Below, piece by piece: positions 48,401-61,100 of a stretch of DNA of 64,000 nucleotides. Position numbers and translations under genes: made by a program. The stretch's first letter is position 1; the number at the start of each line of letters is the position of its first letter. Below the pieces are notes generated by a model. That model made no database searches, was not told the DNA's origin, and saw only the letters and a list, made by a program, of their open reading frames with translations. Origin of the DNA: Anisakis pegreffii (Eukaryota; Nematoda; Chromadorea; Rhabditida; Anisakidae); contig JAPYMA010002636.1 of NCBI GenBank assembly GCA_035041965.1, forward strand, positions 112,554 through 176,553, written 5' to 3'.

Positions 48401-51400
48401 TTTTCCTTTGATAGGAATGGGTGGAGTGAGTGCATTTTCAATGGTGATTTTAAAAATGTTCGTTAAGAAATCGCTTCTGAATGTTTTGAAAAAGCGTTCG
48501 TGATATATTTTATCGTTCGGTTGTTTGTTTCGAATGTTCCGTTTCGAAAGAGAGCTTAAAATGATATTGTGGAAGTGAACGAAGCACGAAGCATCAAGCC
48601 GCGATTGTTCTGTGACTCATTATGATCAAGAGGCGTGAACTGTTTTTAGTGTTTAGTGGCTGACATCATGCAAAATGTAAAATAGTTCAGTTCAGTCGTT
48701 GTGTACGTTTGCACTTAGAGGTGCTTCGCTTAAACGATTATTATTAACACTCACTCAATTTTGTTTGTAATACGTACCGGACCGTTTGTCCATTTATTGA
48801 TTCGCCCACTTTTTCTCAATAAGTTTCATTTTTGATTCAGTGAAGAGTTTCCTTTTTTTGCCTATTATACTTTGAATTGAACAATGATTACTTAATGCAT
48901 TGAGAATGCTAGTTGAAGTCGATTTAATTGGGAATGACGAATGCGATTGAAAGTTATGAGATGATACAGTGATAAAGTTTTGCTGCTTGTTATGGCTTAG
49001 CTTCGAGTACCTCTGAAGTCGAGTTTTTTTAACTAGGTTCAGACTTTGTCTGAACTATTTGGTTCGATGAACATCGTCATATTGAAAAGGTATCGCAACC
49101 ATGTCCGTTAGCCATCGATTGACGAACACGATGCAGTTGCTGAGTTTTTGCGATTGCATTGGTGGCCATCGGCCGTCACACAGAATTTGCTTGTCGTAAC
49201 GAAAAGCATCGGATAGTTCTCAACTTTACCAGTACTCAGCCTGAACTGTCCAATAAACGATCGCGTTTAGGATGTTTTCTGAGTTCTCAGTTTAAACCCC
49301 GAGCAAAAACACATTAGAAGTAAGCTGAGCGATGGTTCTTAAAGGTTCAGCAGCAGAAGGTATCACCGAATCGATGCACTGATTTGGGGCGATCGAAAGC
49401 GAGATCGAGCAAACTAAAACGGCCCACACTATCGGCAGCAACATCTACTCCAGCAGCACCTAGCACAACACTACACACTACTAGCAGCACATCGAAGAGC
49501 GGCGCATCTGGCAAAGCAACGAACGCAGTCAGAATGGGTGGCGTGATGTCCAGCAGTTCACGCACCAAATCAGCCGTTCGTAAACAACTACGTGAAACTG
49601 GCGCAAGTATGGCCAGAAGGTTATCGTCGTCAGCACGTCGCTCATCACCGTCTCAATCGCTAGCCACCTCCTCAACCGCTCAATCGCTGAACGGTCGTGA
49701 TCGCGATCGAAATGGAAACCACCGCCGTCGAGACGACACACAAACTCAGTCAGAAGTGGTAGTACTACGTGAAGATAATCATTCCACGAATAATAACGCA
49801 ACGACGGCCGCAACGAAAACAACTCTGAAGAATAATTCTGAATGTAACGAACCGGCTGAGAAACGAACGCATTTGGTTAGCGTCGATGACAGTTCGTTGG
49901 AGGCGAGTCACTTGGATGCATGTGAAGAGAAGGAAGCCGACGACAGGGAGCGCTCGGAACTTCGAGAGAAGTACATATCAGCGAAACGAGGCAGTAGTGT
50001 TCTGTCGGCACAAGTTTCGGTTGGTAATTTTTGCTTCTCAAGCGAATTTTTTATTCGTTGCTTTCGTAGGAATACGATACTCGTAAACCGATGGTTGACT
50101 AAATCACAATAGCGCACTAAGCCAAGATTAAAATTAAGTGATTGCAAGCAAAAAATCTGTCACTTTGTATTTGTTGATAACACATCATCGTAAAACTGTA
50201 GAACTGTGATTGGTTCAGCTGAAAACAGTTTAGATGATTCAACATCAATAGACATCTAGTGTTATCGTTATCGTGTTCGTTCCGCTTCATTGTAGGATAT
50301 TTTTTACGTATTGTGATTGATCGCAATAAGATTGGTTCGTTAGACTGATCATCTGAGTAAGAGGTGAGAGTGATTTCAGAGTTACGCAGAGCGAGTGGAT
50401 TCGTTGAAAAATGAGCTGGAACAGAGTCGTAAGCGAGAGACACAGCTACACGTACAGATCGATCACTTGTCAAATTTACTGAAGCAGAAGGCAGTGGACG
50501 AATATGAACGAAACGAGCTGCAAACAAAAGATGAGAATGTTCGTGACGCATTCCATTGATTGTCACGACGAATTGTCTTCATTCTCTCATCTCATTCAGC
50601 CGTTTCTTCCTCATTCTGTTCAAAAATTACTGATTAATCATTTCATCTTCATGTTCAAATGTATCTTTGAAGAAGAATTGCAATTTCACAATGAAACCAA
50701 AAACGATTTTGATGTTTGAACGAATGTATCGTACCGTATGTAATGCGCGATAGTTGGCTATTGTAACCACTTCAAAACCACTGAATTCGTTGATTTTTTG
50801 GAGCTATAATCCCGTTGAGGATAGAGTAATGTTATGTGGACATGAAGCAACTGAGAACTTAACGTGAATGAATAGAAATTTTTGTTATTAATCCAGAAGG
50901 AGAATAGTGTACTTCGGAATTTGGTGCAAGAAAATGAACGTCTCCGATTGCGGATTAATGGATTGCTGAGCGAGAAGGAAGCGTTACGAGTTAGCCTGCA
51001 AAAAGCGAACGAAGAAATCGATCGACTTAAAGAAGAATTGCTCAAACTGAATTCTACAATTGAGGTTTATCTCCAGTCATCGAATGATCCATCTTAATCA
51101 CTAGCAATCAAGCTGTTTCGTTGTTCAAACCGCATCATATATCGAAATTACCCTCACCATATATGCTCTTATTCGTTCTTCCGTTTGAAGTTTGTTAAAA
51201 GGGAGTGGTAACTTTACGGGAACGGCTCGAAGTGCAGTGACAAAAAAGTTGTAGAAGCAAAACTTTCTGATAGAACAACTGCATGGCTGATATATGAATG
51301 AAGGAATTGTGCAGGTAGAACGTGAAGAATGGGATAGAATGCAATCGGATCTACTTATCGCCGTACGAGTGGCGAACGACTTCAAGCTAGAGGCACAAGA

Positions 51401-52582
51401 GGAGATGAAGACTCTCTACGCCAAAATAGCCGATCTACAAAAGCGACGACAAAGCAATCTGGCGAATATGTCATCGGGAAGTATCAAGCTATTCGACGAG
51501 CGATCAACGTGCTGGGAGGATATCGCATGGGAACGTCTGATGCGCGGATGTGAACGAGGTTTAGTTTCATGTTTTACTTTTTTGAATTCTTCGTTATATT
51601 TGATCGCACAGATTTCGATTCTATTCTCGATTTTTCTTTCAGATTCATTACGCTTACGCTTATGATTGAAGAAGTGAGTTTCAATTGTTCTATCAACGAA
51701 TAAAGTTTTGAACAAATACATTGCACTTGCAGTTGTGAATTGCGTTCCATTTTCATTCAGCAGCGACTTGCTGTAAATGGCAAGATTTGGTGTCGCAGAT
51801 GAACGCAATTCCTCTGAAATTACCTCAAAAACTGATAGTATTATATTTCAATGCATCATCAATTTCAGTATTAATAAAGTTTTGAGGTGAGAATAAATTA
51901 TTGCAATGTTTTCGTATCGCTGATTTAATGATAGTCGATTTCAGGTTCAAGACGGAATGCGTTACTTCGATGGTGTCAACAGTCCATATCACCGTCATAT
52001 CCGAATATCGAATTGACAAATTTTAGTAGTTGTTGGACCGATGGTAAAGCGTTGTGCTATCTGTTGGCGAATTTCTATCCAGAGAAGATTAATGCAAAGG
52101 TATTGTGTTGTGCACATCATCTCAGTTGCATCATTTTAGCATTTTCGCCTTTTCAACTCCAAATCCTCATAAATTTAGCGTTGAATTACACTTTGATAAA
52201 GTCAGATTTTATCATCAACTTTAAAAAGTTTGCGAGTTAATTCTATTTGAATGTATTGTTTCGTGTTTTTTTTTTGATTTTTTTTCAACTCAGCGATTTA
52301 TTCACCGAATTATGCGTATCATTGTCAGCCGCCAAGTGTTCTGTTTTTTAAAGAATCTTTACGAATCTAAATCTCTGTGAAGGTTTATATTTTGATGTGT
52401 TCTCATTTCAGATCATTTCATCGTTGAGCGCCGAGGAATGCATAAAATTAGCACTGGATGTGGGTATGCGAATAGGTGTCGAGGTGCAACTATCGGCCGA
52501 TTCAATACTTTGTGATGAACGACCTGATTGGTCGTTGGTGATGAGCTACGTTCTGAATATTTATTATCTTGTCTCCTCATAA
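45490..52582 (+). CDS. Cytospin/SPECC1L-like calponin-homology protein
   Basis: Actin- and microtubule-associated scaffold family; the vertebrate SPECC1L protein is over 1,000 aa. Firm exons: 49351-50013, 50380-50538, 50897-51064, 51315-51558, 51945-52099, 52412-52582 (stop). Probable 5' exons: 45490-45616 and 46573-46691. All phases agree, total 601 aa. N-terminal half: low-complexity Ser/Thr/Ala/Arg. Then coiled coil, including EWDRMQSDLLIAVRVANDFK, which mirrors SPECC1L [20 protein letters not shown]. The C-terminus is a CH domain (SRRNALLRWCQQ, NFSSCWTDGKALCYLL, ending ERPDWSLVMSYVLNIYYL). The coiled-coil part is much shorter than in vertebrates. The donor of 49351-50013 could also be at 50019. 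The start at 45490 follows TTCAG by 10 bp. Exon 45731-45828 offers an alternative ending in stop (listed separately). The C-terminal half is sure; the first two exons are tentative. Confidence 0.8.
45731..45828 (+). other. Alternative terminal or poison exon giving a 74-aa product
   Basis: Follows GGTTTCAG and continues the phase-1 frame of exon 45490-45616 for 31 residues (VETRIRLTKPMNNRLDQLKE, then HNKNIASLS) to TGA. Together they encode a complete basic 74-aa protein. If the first exon instead joins 46573-46691, the frame runs on into the cytospin-like gene. Whether this is a separate small gene or a regulated exon cannot be told from sequence. Confidence 0.45.
46316..46364 (+). repeat. 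Dispersed repeat, copy 1
   Basis: CGTTCCAGAAATTCAAAATA and the following TTGCACAGTGATTTCAGTG recur, about 85% identical, at 47194-47240. The segment after it (to about 46390, ATTACACCCTAATTAT) resembles 40145-40162 (ATTACACTCTGATTAT). These look like fragments of one short dispersed family. Confidence 0.5.
47131..47155. repeat. Perfect 10-bp hairpin
   Basis: TCAAAATCTT, loop TAGTC, then AAGATTTTGA: a perfect 10-bp inverted repeat in an intron of the cytospin-like gene, followed by a third partial copy AAAAGATTTTGA. Confidence 0.7.
47194..47240 (+). repeat. Dispersed repeat, copy 2
   Basis: Second copy of the repeat at 46316-46364, same orientation, about 880 bp apart, both within the large 5' intron of the cytospin-like gene. 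It is too short to classify. Confidence 0.5.
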
Positions 52583-55369
52583 CATTTCACTTCACACATT
52601 GCATATATCTTGTTCTCTGAATAATGATTCCGCTGTAACGATAATTAATTGTAATGCGACGAATGAATTTTGTTGTCGAATTTGATCAAGTGAGATTGAT
52701 TTTGAAAACTTTACTTTACGTGTGCACTTCAAATGTTTGATTCAGTTGTTTCATTTTCAATCTGCGTGTTTTTTGTTTGAGTTTCTTGTGGGTATATCTC
52801 ACAAATTATTCATTGATTCTGTTGTGTAATGTTAATTGGTGGACTCGTTCATTTAGTTGTCTGTTCATTGGTTTGTTCGTTTTTCTGATTGATTCGTACG
52901 TGTAACAGATTTGTGCAATTAGATTATTTGCTAAAGGGTCATTTTTTGCTGGATGGATGGATGGATGGATGGAGAATTTGCCGCTGAAATTTCTTTGAAA
53001 AATATTTTCTATGATGTGAGAAAATGTCATCTTGATTATTTTCGTTTGCATGTATACCTCATATGATAGATAAGAGATGCGTTTTTTTGTGGTCGAATTC
53101 AAGTGATTGATTTTGATTGTACAATTGTTGTTTTGTTCCAACTGTTCACTGTTCGCTTGTTTGCTCATCGCCGCCGCTGATTCGCTTGAAGATGGATGGT
53201 GGTACCTTAGATGCAATGCTGATTTTTATGCCATTTTTCAAAATTATATTATTGATTTGTTTTTGTTTTTTCTGTAACTTTGCTGACGTTATGAATATTG
53301 ATTATTGTAAGGTGATGTGTTCCGTCATTGACTTCTTTCTTATGTTGTTTAACTGATTCAGAATGCTCACCTACCACTCAATCAGACAACGAACTAATTT
53401 GTCATTTTCTCTGATGTGAGAACAATTCACGAGAATCTTCCTTCAGAGGAGGGCACTGCTTCTATGAATTTGCGATTGTAGCATTTCGCAGAATGTTTCT
53501 CTCAGAATCTGAATCCATCGAATTTTTGAGTTCTTTCAAATGGAATGCGGTCTTTATGAGATCTTTTAGTTGCATGATTTTTAGGGTTCCATTTTCTATA
53601 ATAACAAAAGTAATAGTTGATAACTCCAACGTTAATGATAATTATTTTGTTTCACTTGCAAAAAACTGGTCATTTTGTCTTTTTTAACTTCTCTACATTT
53701 GAAAGCACTCCGATAAAGTTAGACTATTATAATTCATCTTCAGTAAGACTCTATTTTCAAAGTAGAATTCTTCTGAATGATGTCTAAACGCTTTCTTTCA
53801 TGTTCAATGCATGCTTGTCTCAAAAGTGAATGAATACACGTGCATATTATAGTATTCATGCGCTTGTTCCTATAAATTACCCGTATCGATCCCCTCGAGC
53901 ATTATTCCATCGTTCAAATAATGCCGTACGTATATTCTCGCATTATATTTCAAAATGTGTGTATCTTCATTTCGCCTATTAATTGTGTCTTAATTATTGG
54001 ACTGTTTGCACAGAGTCGATTGTAACATCACCGCCACACAATCACGCACCTGCTGTGTTTGATGTTTCGATCTAACATTCGGCCGATACGATTCGCGCTA
54101 TGACGCTAAGCTTCTTCCTGTTTCACCCGTTCTGATCTCGTATTCATTATGCGGATATGACTGTTTCATGAATTGATACTTGAATATGTCATTGGTATTT
54201 CACTTATCGTTAATATTCTTTCGATTTGATCGCGATTCTTCGTGAACAATAGATAACTTTATTGATGAATGTTAGAAATTAAATAAATCTTTGCAAACGT
54301 TTCAATTGTTCACCTATGACATATTTATGTAGATGTTAATTGTTTTGAGTAATTTTTGAATTATTCTAAGTTAATAACATAATATACACAACAAGTTCCT
54401 TATATCGTAACGAATTTTTTTGGGCAGTGAAATGGAAAGTTTGAGTGAATTTGATGACAGCTATGAGATCTGATCGAATTCTCGCAAGAATTTGGAAATA
54501 GGATTTATTTAGTTTAGTTTAGATAGATCTATTTAGACAGTTCATAGGATTTATTTATCAAATACGGATTTAAATAAATGAAGAAAGACATCTTCCATCT
54601 AAAAATGCTTGACAAAATAAATTTTTGGGAATCGCATCACTCACTCACCTTTTCTAAATTAAATTAAAGGTCTCCAACTGTGCGGCATTTTATCCCATGC
54701 TCGCTCCCTTATAACACCTCCGTCCATATTTCGATCGGTATTGCCGTACCCTTTCTTACTCCTTTATCCTCAAACCTTGCCACCCTACTTCGCTCAATAA
54801 CCAAAACAGTTTGACAACCAAGTCCAATACCAGTGCGGTTGGTCACAAAATTGATGACTTCGAATGTCGCATTAATCTTTTATTCTCTCTCTCAGACATA
54901 TCGATTTCGCGACAATATCCTATTTTCGCTGATCCTTTTCTATGGCCATTGGCAGTTTCGTCAAGTCTCATCTCTATCGCACATTATTTCGCACAACCAT
55001 TATTCCAATATCGAACCGTTATTTTTAAGGCTGTCATTTTCATGGGTGCAGCATGCATGTGCATATATACGTACGTATGCAGTATGTAAAAGCATCCATC
55101 CACCCTTGTTTGATGCTATATCCTGTCCTCATCGCACTCTCTTTATATATATCCGTCTGGTTGGTTTATCCTCGCCTATCAAATCGCACTCGTTCAATTC
55201 GTTTCATTCTTCTTGTTTAACTCATTTATTTGTTGAATTTACTGACTTGCTTTATGCATTTACATATTCGTTGTTCTCATTGCACACATCGTTCACTGAC
55301 TCTCATTGACGACCACTGCGGTTTTGTGGTGAATTCTGTGAATTATTCTAATTTCTCAATTGTTAGCTG
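52583..55369. other. Intergenic, pyrimidine-rich patches
   Basis: About 2.8 kb after the cytospin-like stop. It contains a (GGAT)n microsatellite at 52951-52972 and a C/T-rich stretch around 54660-55310 where several overlapping open frames (up to 158 codons) exist because pyrimidine-rich DNA rarely makes stop codons. No splice-supported exon was seen. Confidence 0.45.
52951..52972. repeat. (GGAT)n microsatellite
   Basis: Five and a half uninterrupted GGAT units in the intergenic region after the cytospin-like gene. Confidence 0.85.
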
Positions 55370-57644
55370 GTGCTTATGGTGGAGTTTATTCGCACGAAGA
55401 ACTGAACTGGATCAAGATTTCATTCGTTTGATTATAGATCCCGAAACGAGGAAGACGAACGGGAAGCTCGGAAAATTTTCATTTTTTCGTATTAGAAGTG
55501 GCGAAAATGTTCGTTTCTTGGGTGGGCATTCATTCATTTCGGAAAGTCTCTGAATCCTGAAAACTAACTAAAATTCCGAACAAGAGTGCTTATGAAACGG
55601 TCCTGCGTTGGTGTTTCTTTTCAACAGTCCATCATCAGAAACTTCATTCATGTGTTGATTGCAATGAGTATCTTTCATTTTCAGCTTGTCGTTCAGATTA
55701 CGATTTTTTAGTGTTTGTTTATTTTATGATTTCATTTTACGTTTTATGATTTCACACTTTTTCACGATCGCACCAAATGACACTCACTAATATAAATGTT
55801 CCTGTTGGCGTCAATGTTTTATTAGCCTTATTAATTGCAAATATTGCATAAAAAGTGGAAATTTCAGCGATTATTTCGCACAAGTTTTTTTTTGACAGTT
55901 TCATTGATGTAACAGGATGGTTATCTGCTGGTGGTTGTAATTTTATTTTAACAGATCGCTACATCGAACGATTTTTTATGTCAATTGATGAAATCATCTA
56001 ATGTATCGTGGGATAATTAAGCAGAGAATTCAGTCGATTTGATATATTTGAATCAAATATCGTTTCTTCATCACAAAAAAAAAGAGTAAAGAGTTTTATA
56101 GAGTGGTGAGAAATTGAGTGGATAATAATCTCTCGATCTACGTTAGGTAGATTAAGTGATTAACTTAATCAAAGAGATGTATATCTATAAATTACCTAAT
56201 GTTGTATCACATCTGCAGTAAGTTTTTGAATTATAAGTAGTATCTATTGTCATTAGTAATTCACAACTATAATAGTTGAATATCTGTTATGAATAAACCG
56301 ATTGTATATCCATAGAATGCGGAGTGGATAGAATTCACTGCAGTGATTGTCACTCATAGCAGGATTGAGTACGGCATCGAATCATAAGAGACTTCTCGAA
56401 GCAGGTTCAAGCTGCATGTGTATCTCATATCCTCTGTCATATAATTCACCTTCCCGAAATCTTTTGCCTTCCTTTACTAGATCTAAACTTCCCGTGACTG
56501 GAACTGATGCTCCTCGGACATATTCTCCATTTCCTCCAAAAGCATGAGAAAGTCCCATTTACTGACAATGAGTTTCTTTATCAATAAACTCCAGTAGGTC
56601 AACTAAATATATCGAGTAATAGATATGAAAGTCAAGTGATTGACTTAATGCAGTAGTCGTTGTTCAATTCCGCTAGACAGCTGTAATGCACTGAGTGTTA
56701 CATGCTGAATTGACAGAGAGAGTGTAGAACACGTAGATAAATCCCTCAGTAAATGTCATTATGTTTGTGAGCGTATGTAAACGAAACGAACGAACAGAAT
56801 ATAATCGATATAATGCACGACGTTTTGTGAGTGAGTATATGAATATACATACATATACTTATATATGTATTGTTGTATCTACACAAGCCATATTGTGCGC
56901 TGCTTCGAGTGAATTCCAACTGAAACACTCCGATGATGGTCGAGATGTGAAGATGTTCTCCTTCCTATTCGGAGTCCTATCGTTATCTCAGCGTGTTATC
57001 AGCACAAAAGTGGCCGCAGTTTTCCGCTCTCACTATTCGTCTCGGAGGATTTTGATGATTAATTTTTGCAGGAAAATTTATTCATTCCTTCATCGATCGT
57101 CGTCCCATTTAGAGTTTAGCTCATAACAGTGATTCAGTGTGATTAATGTCGTTGAAAGCGACAATGATAACGAATTCCCTTCTGTTTTCAAATGTTGACT
57201 CAAATGCTGACTATCACGCAACGATAATTTCTTCTCAGAAGAGTGCGGAAATTACCGTCGGATTCGATTTGAAAAAGATGTGAATGTGAACAAAAACAGT
57301 GAAAAAAGTACTTTTTGTGACTTGTCAACAAATCGTGAATGTGCTATGTTCGCATATGTTTTGAATATTTCCTCTGAGTTAATCGTTTTCGGATGATAAT
57401 TTTTATTTAAACAATAGATTTTGAGTCAGGTAGACCCGAGAAAATTTGCATTCAAAAACTGATGATTCATCATCATCCATCATCGCCCATTCTTATTTCA
57501 CAATCTTCTCAAGAAATGATTCACGACAACATCGCTCGCACAATCAGCCATTTTGACGACGAGTGTGTTACGAGCGCAACGAATTCCGGGGATCCCATAT
57601 CCCCATTTATAACTAATTTTTTTTCTGTTTACGCCACTCAGTAA
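55370..57644 (+). other. Possible exons of an unrecognised plus-strand gene
   Basis: Three stretches look more protein-like than their surroundings. Near 55395-55510: LDQDFIRLIIDPETRKTNGK. At 56361-56547, after an acceptor-like CACTCATAG: SPSRNLLPSFTRSKLPVTGT ending at TGA. At 57462-57644: HHHPSSPILISQSSQEMIHD and ISHFDDECVTSATNSGDPIS, then stop. No phase-consistent joining was found and two end in stops, so they may be chance or ends of alternative transcripts. The remainder of this interval up to the kinesin start is without recognised features. Confidence 0.2.
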
Positions 57645-58194
57645 TCTTATGGTTGCTGGCTTCAGCTCGACTGGATAATGATGACATTAGCGATATCAAC
57701 CGTGTGTGTTCAGTACCATTAGCCAAATACCAATCATTTTAGCCAGACTCTTTGCTATGAATAGAAGCAGTCAATTGCGCATAAACCTCGAATCGAGCTT
57801 GAACGCCGAACCCCTAATCATACTTCAACATCGATCTTCCATAATTTAGCACCGTTCCAGCCCTGTTTTGATTATAAGGGAAATGAAATAAAATTGAGCA
57901 CTTCACCGAATTAGCATTGTCAAACGAATGCATACTTTGTGTTTTTTTAAGTACACATCAAAGGTGAAAATTAATTAAAATATCGATCCATTCTCTGGGC
58001 CAATTACCGTGTCTGCTGGCGAATACGATCATTTTGCTTTAATTATCAACATTATCACTATTGATGATCGTACCATTATCGTTAGAATCTCGGTATTACT
58101 TCATAAAACGCGTAACCTCGTTCACCGTCCGCACCCTCATTCACTCACATTTCCAGCTTCACAGGACCAGCTCTAAACTTCGAAATCTGTGAAA

Positions 58195-61100
58195 ATGGCC
58201 AATCCTGTGCCAAATCCAGCAGAATGTGGCATTCAGGTTCTTTGCCGTTATCATTCATTTGTTTTTGATACTTTTGTATCACGCATTGCAACAGCAATAA
58301 TGTACTACTCGTTGTATGCAAATTGAAACTCTCAGAAACAATTCGATAAATTACCGAAAACATTCACCCACCAGCATCTAAAATGTTCATTTCGAAATCA
58401 TCGAACTTCCCTAAATTCATCAATCGTTGAAATTTCAATCACTGCTTAACCACTCATGTCATAATGAATGGGAATGAATATCTCAATAAATCTGGTTCTA
58501 TCGCATAAAATTACAACAAATTCTCTTCAGGTATTCTGCCGAATCCGTCCTCTAAATGGAATGGAGGAGAAGAATGGATCAAAATTCATCCCAAAATTCC
58601 CATCAGATTCCGAAGAAGCAATCTCAGTTGGAGTATGTTTTAAGCGTCAAGTATAACTTTCATTCAAGTGCAAACCACTAACCACAGAAATGAACCATTC
58701 AATGTGTTCATGACACTACTTCGTTTCATTTTCACGCCATTCTGCCAATGCACAATCACCATTGCACAGAGAATGAACTTCACTTCAATGCTCATCAAAA
58801 ATTCACTGCAATCAGAAGATCTTCAAAGATCTTACGATTAGATGAAACGCAGTGAATTATGAGTATATTAATGTTCAAATGAGTGTAATGAGCAAAAGGG
58901 TCATCGGTCGTCATGCCTACTGTCACTGGTACAGTCTATAAAGGCAGATGTTTTGGTAGAGGTGAGATTAACGCCGCTTGGACTAATGCTGGATGTGCTC
59001 CACACCTGTTGCTAATCATAATTGTAGATGAAATAAGAAATAGACGACAAAATTTATTTTAGCGTTTAGAGAATTAAATGAATCATTTTCGCAGTGAAGT
59101 TCAAAATATCTGTAGTTGTTGTTGTGAACCCTCATTTAAGGTCATTTGCTAGTGCATTACAAATATGCATTCGTTAATTACCCGTTCATTCCTTCATTCA
59201 TTTTCGAAACAGTCACTCAATAATAATTGTCCGATGAATGGAAAATGTTACCAGTTGCTGATGAAACTCAAAGTATATGATTTTCTGCAAGAAACTATTC
59301 AAAAATCTCTTCTCATCCTTTGATTGTGAGAAGAAAAATGGCTCATTCTGAAATTCCATCAGAGACGTCGCATTAAATTTCTATTGATTTCCATGACTAA
59401 CAAACAGCTCACACTGTTTGCGGTATCTGGACTCAAATCCTTTTCGTTTCCGATTGCTTTTGTTCATTATGATTGTTATCGGTAACATTTGTCAATTTTC
59501 AACTGCGAAATAAGTTGTCAGGAGAGAAATTCCAATCAGGAGAAACACTCGCATGCAGTTGATTGAATTGCCCTCTTTGTTTCAAGAATTGATTTGTGTG
59601 TGTGTGTGATGCTGATGGTAGTAATAGTGTTGGTGACACTGGTCCTCGGCATTTATCTGTGTGTGGAATGTGGACGTGAATAGAGTGGAGATGATGCATT
59701 GCGAAATGTCCATAACATGAGTATTAAAAAATGATTGAATGAGTGAATTTGAGTGCATGATGATATTGCTGCTGCTGCTGCTGCTGCTGCTGCTAGTGCA
59801 GAAATAATGATAAGAATGAATTTGAGACTGCACGAAAGCATCTCGTCTCAAACGAATTTCATGTGAATGCAAACGGAACGAATCGATCGGCAAATGGGAA
59901 AATGAATTCATTTTATGGCCGTTAGTCTCGTTTGTTTTTGCGCATTCGGCTTGGTTTCGGTTCGAAAAAGACAGACGATGCTTGTTGGTTGTTAGTGGAA
60001 ACTTGGCTGCTCAACTAACTAACTGCACTTTAGGCCGATCACTGCAGCCGCAAGTCGTCTATCCAACAACAACGACGGTGTTGTGAAGGCGCATAAAATT
60101 GTGAAATTGCCTAAAATCGCATGATGATATTGTGAACAACACCGCCGCATCTTTCAGTATTGACGCTTTTTGAAATTGCATTCTCGCAGCATCAATACTT
60201 TATGATACGTTTTACATGAACGCTCATGCAACCAAAAACACACAATACTAAAAGCATCAATTTTTCAGTCTGCATACACAAATATGCGTATGTGTGTGTA
60301 TAAACCGAAAATAATTTTTCTCGAATTTCTTACCAATAATATTGACATATTGCATTGCACCGAAACGTTCTATGTTCTGTTGGTTTTATATGTAATCTCA
60401 AGAGTGTGTGAGGTAGATTCCATGTATTCTCCTATTCCATAAGTGTTGTGTTTGCTCGTTGAGCTGGTATAAAATAAGAACGAGGCATCAAATTATGGCT
60501 GCTGAATCTTCGATTGAAAGTGTTTGTCTGTGAGTTAGGATGTGTGTTTGTATGTGCCATCCGCAGTTTTTTGCCATTTTTACTGCAGTCTCATTGAACA
60601 CAATTAACTGCTTGCTGCAAGAAGAATAGAATGGAGCGTAACATAATGACGAAATTTTATGCGTTGTCAATGGATTCAAATAGAATAGAAAACAAGCAAA
60701 CGAACAAGCCGCCGACTGTGAAGTGGTGCATTATATGGCGTTATTATATGGTGCATAGAATGCTTAGTTGTCTCAGCAAAAGCTTTAGCATTGGTAGCAG
60801 CAACAGCAGCAGACATGCGACTGGATAACTATTGGGGATTGAGGAAATTTATTGATTGTGAGGATATGAACGAAGGCGAGATGAAATTCAAAGAAAACGA
60901 AACGCAAGCAGTGAAATGAAAAAAGGCTACTGGATTGGATATGTAAGGAGTGGATGAAAGCAGCCTACAAGGCATTCGTGCTCTATGGCACATCATTTCA
61001 TCCACTATTGATCCTCCGTCATCGAATGAGTCACATTCCGTTCCACATTCAATTCTTTCTTTCTTGTTTTTTTTTCGTCAATGTTTCACATCCAATGAGA

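Noticed and set aside
54833..55309. 158-codon plus-strand open frame
   Set aside because: Lies in C/T-rich DNA where stop codons are rare; a second frame is open over the same stretch, the composition is Ser/His/Tyr/Phe-biased, and no splice or domain support exists.
59582..59911. Ser- or Ala-run frames on the minus strand
   Set aside because: Caused by the (GCT)9 microsatellite in the kinesin intron.
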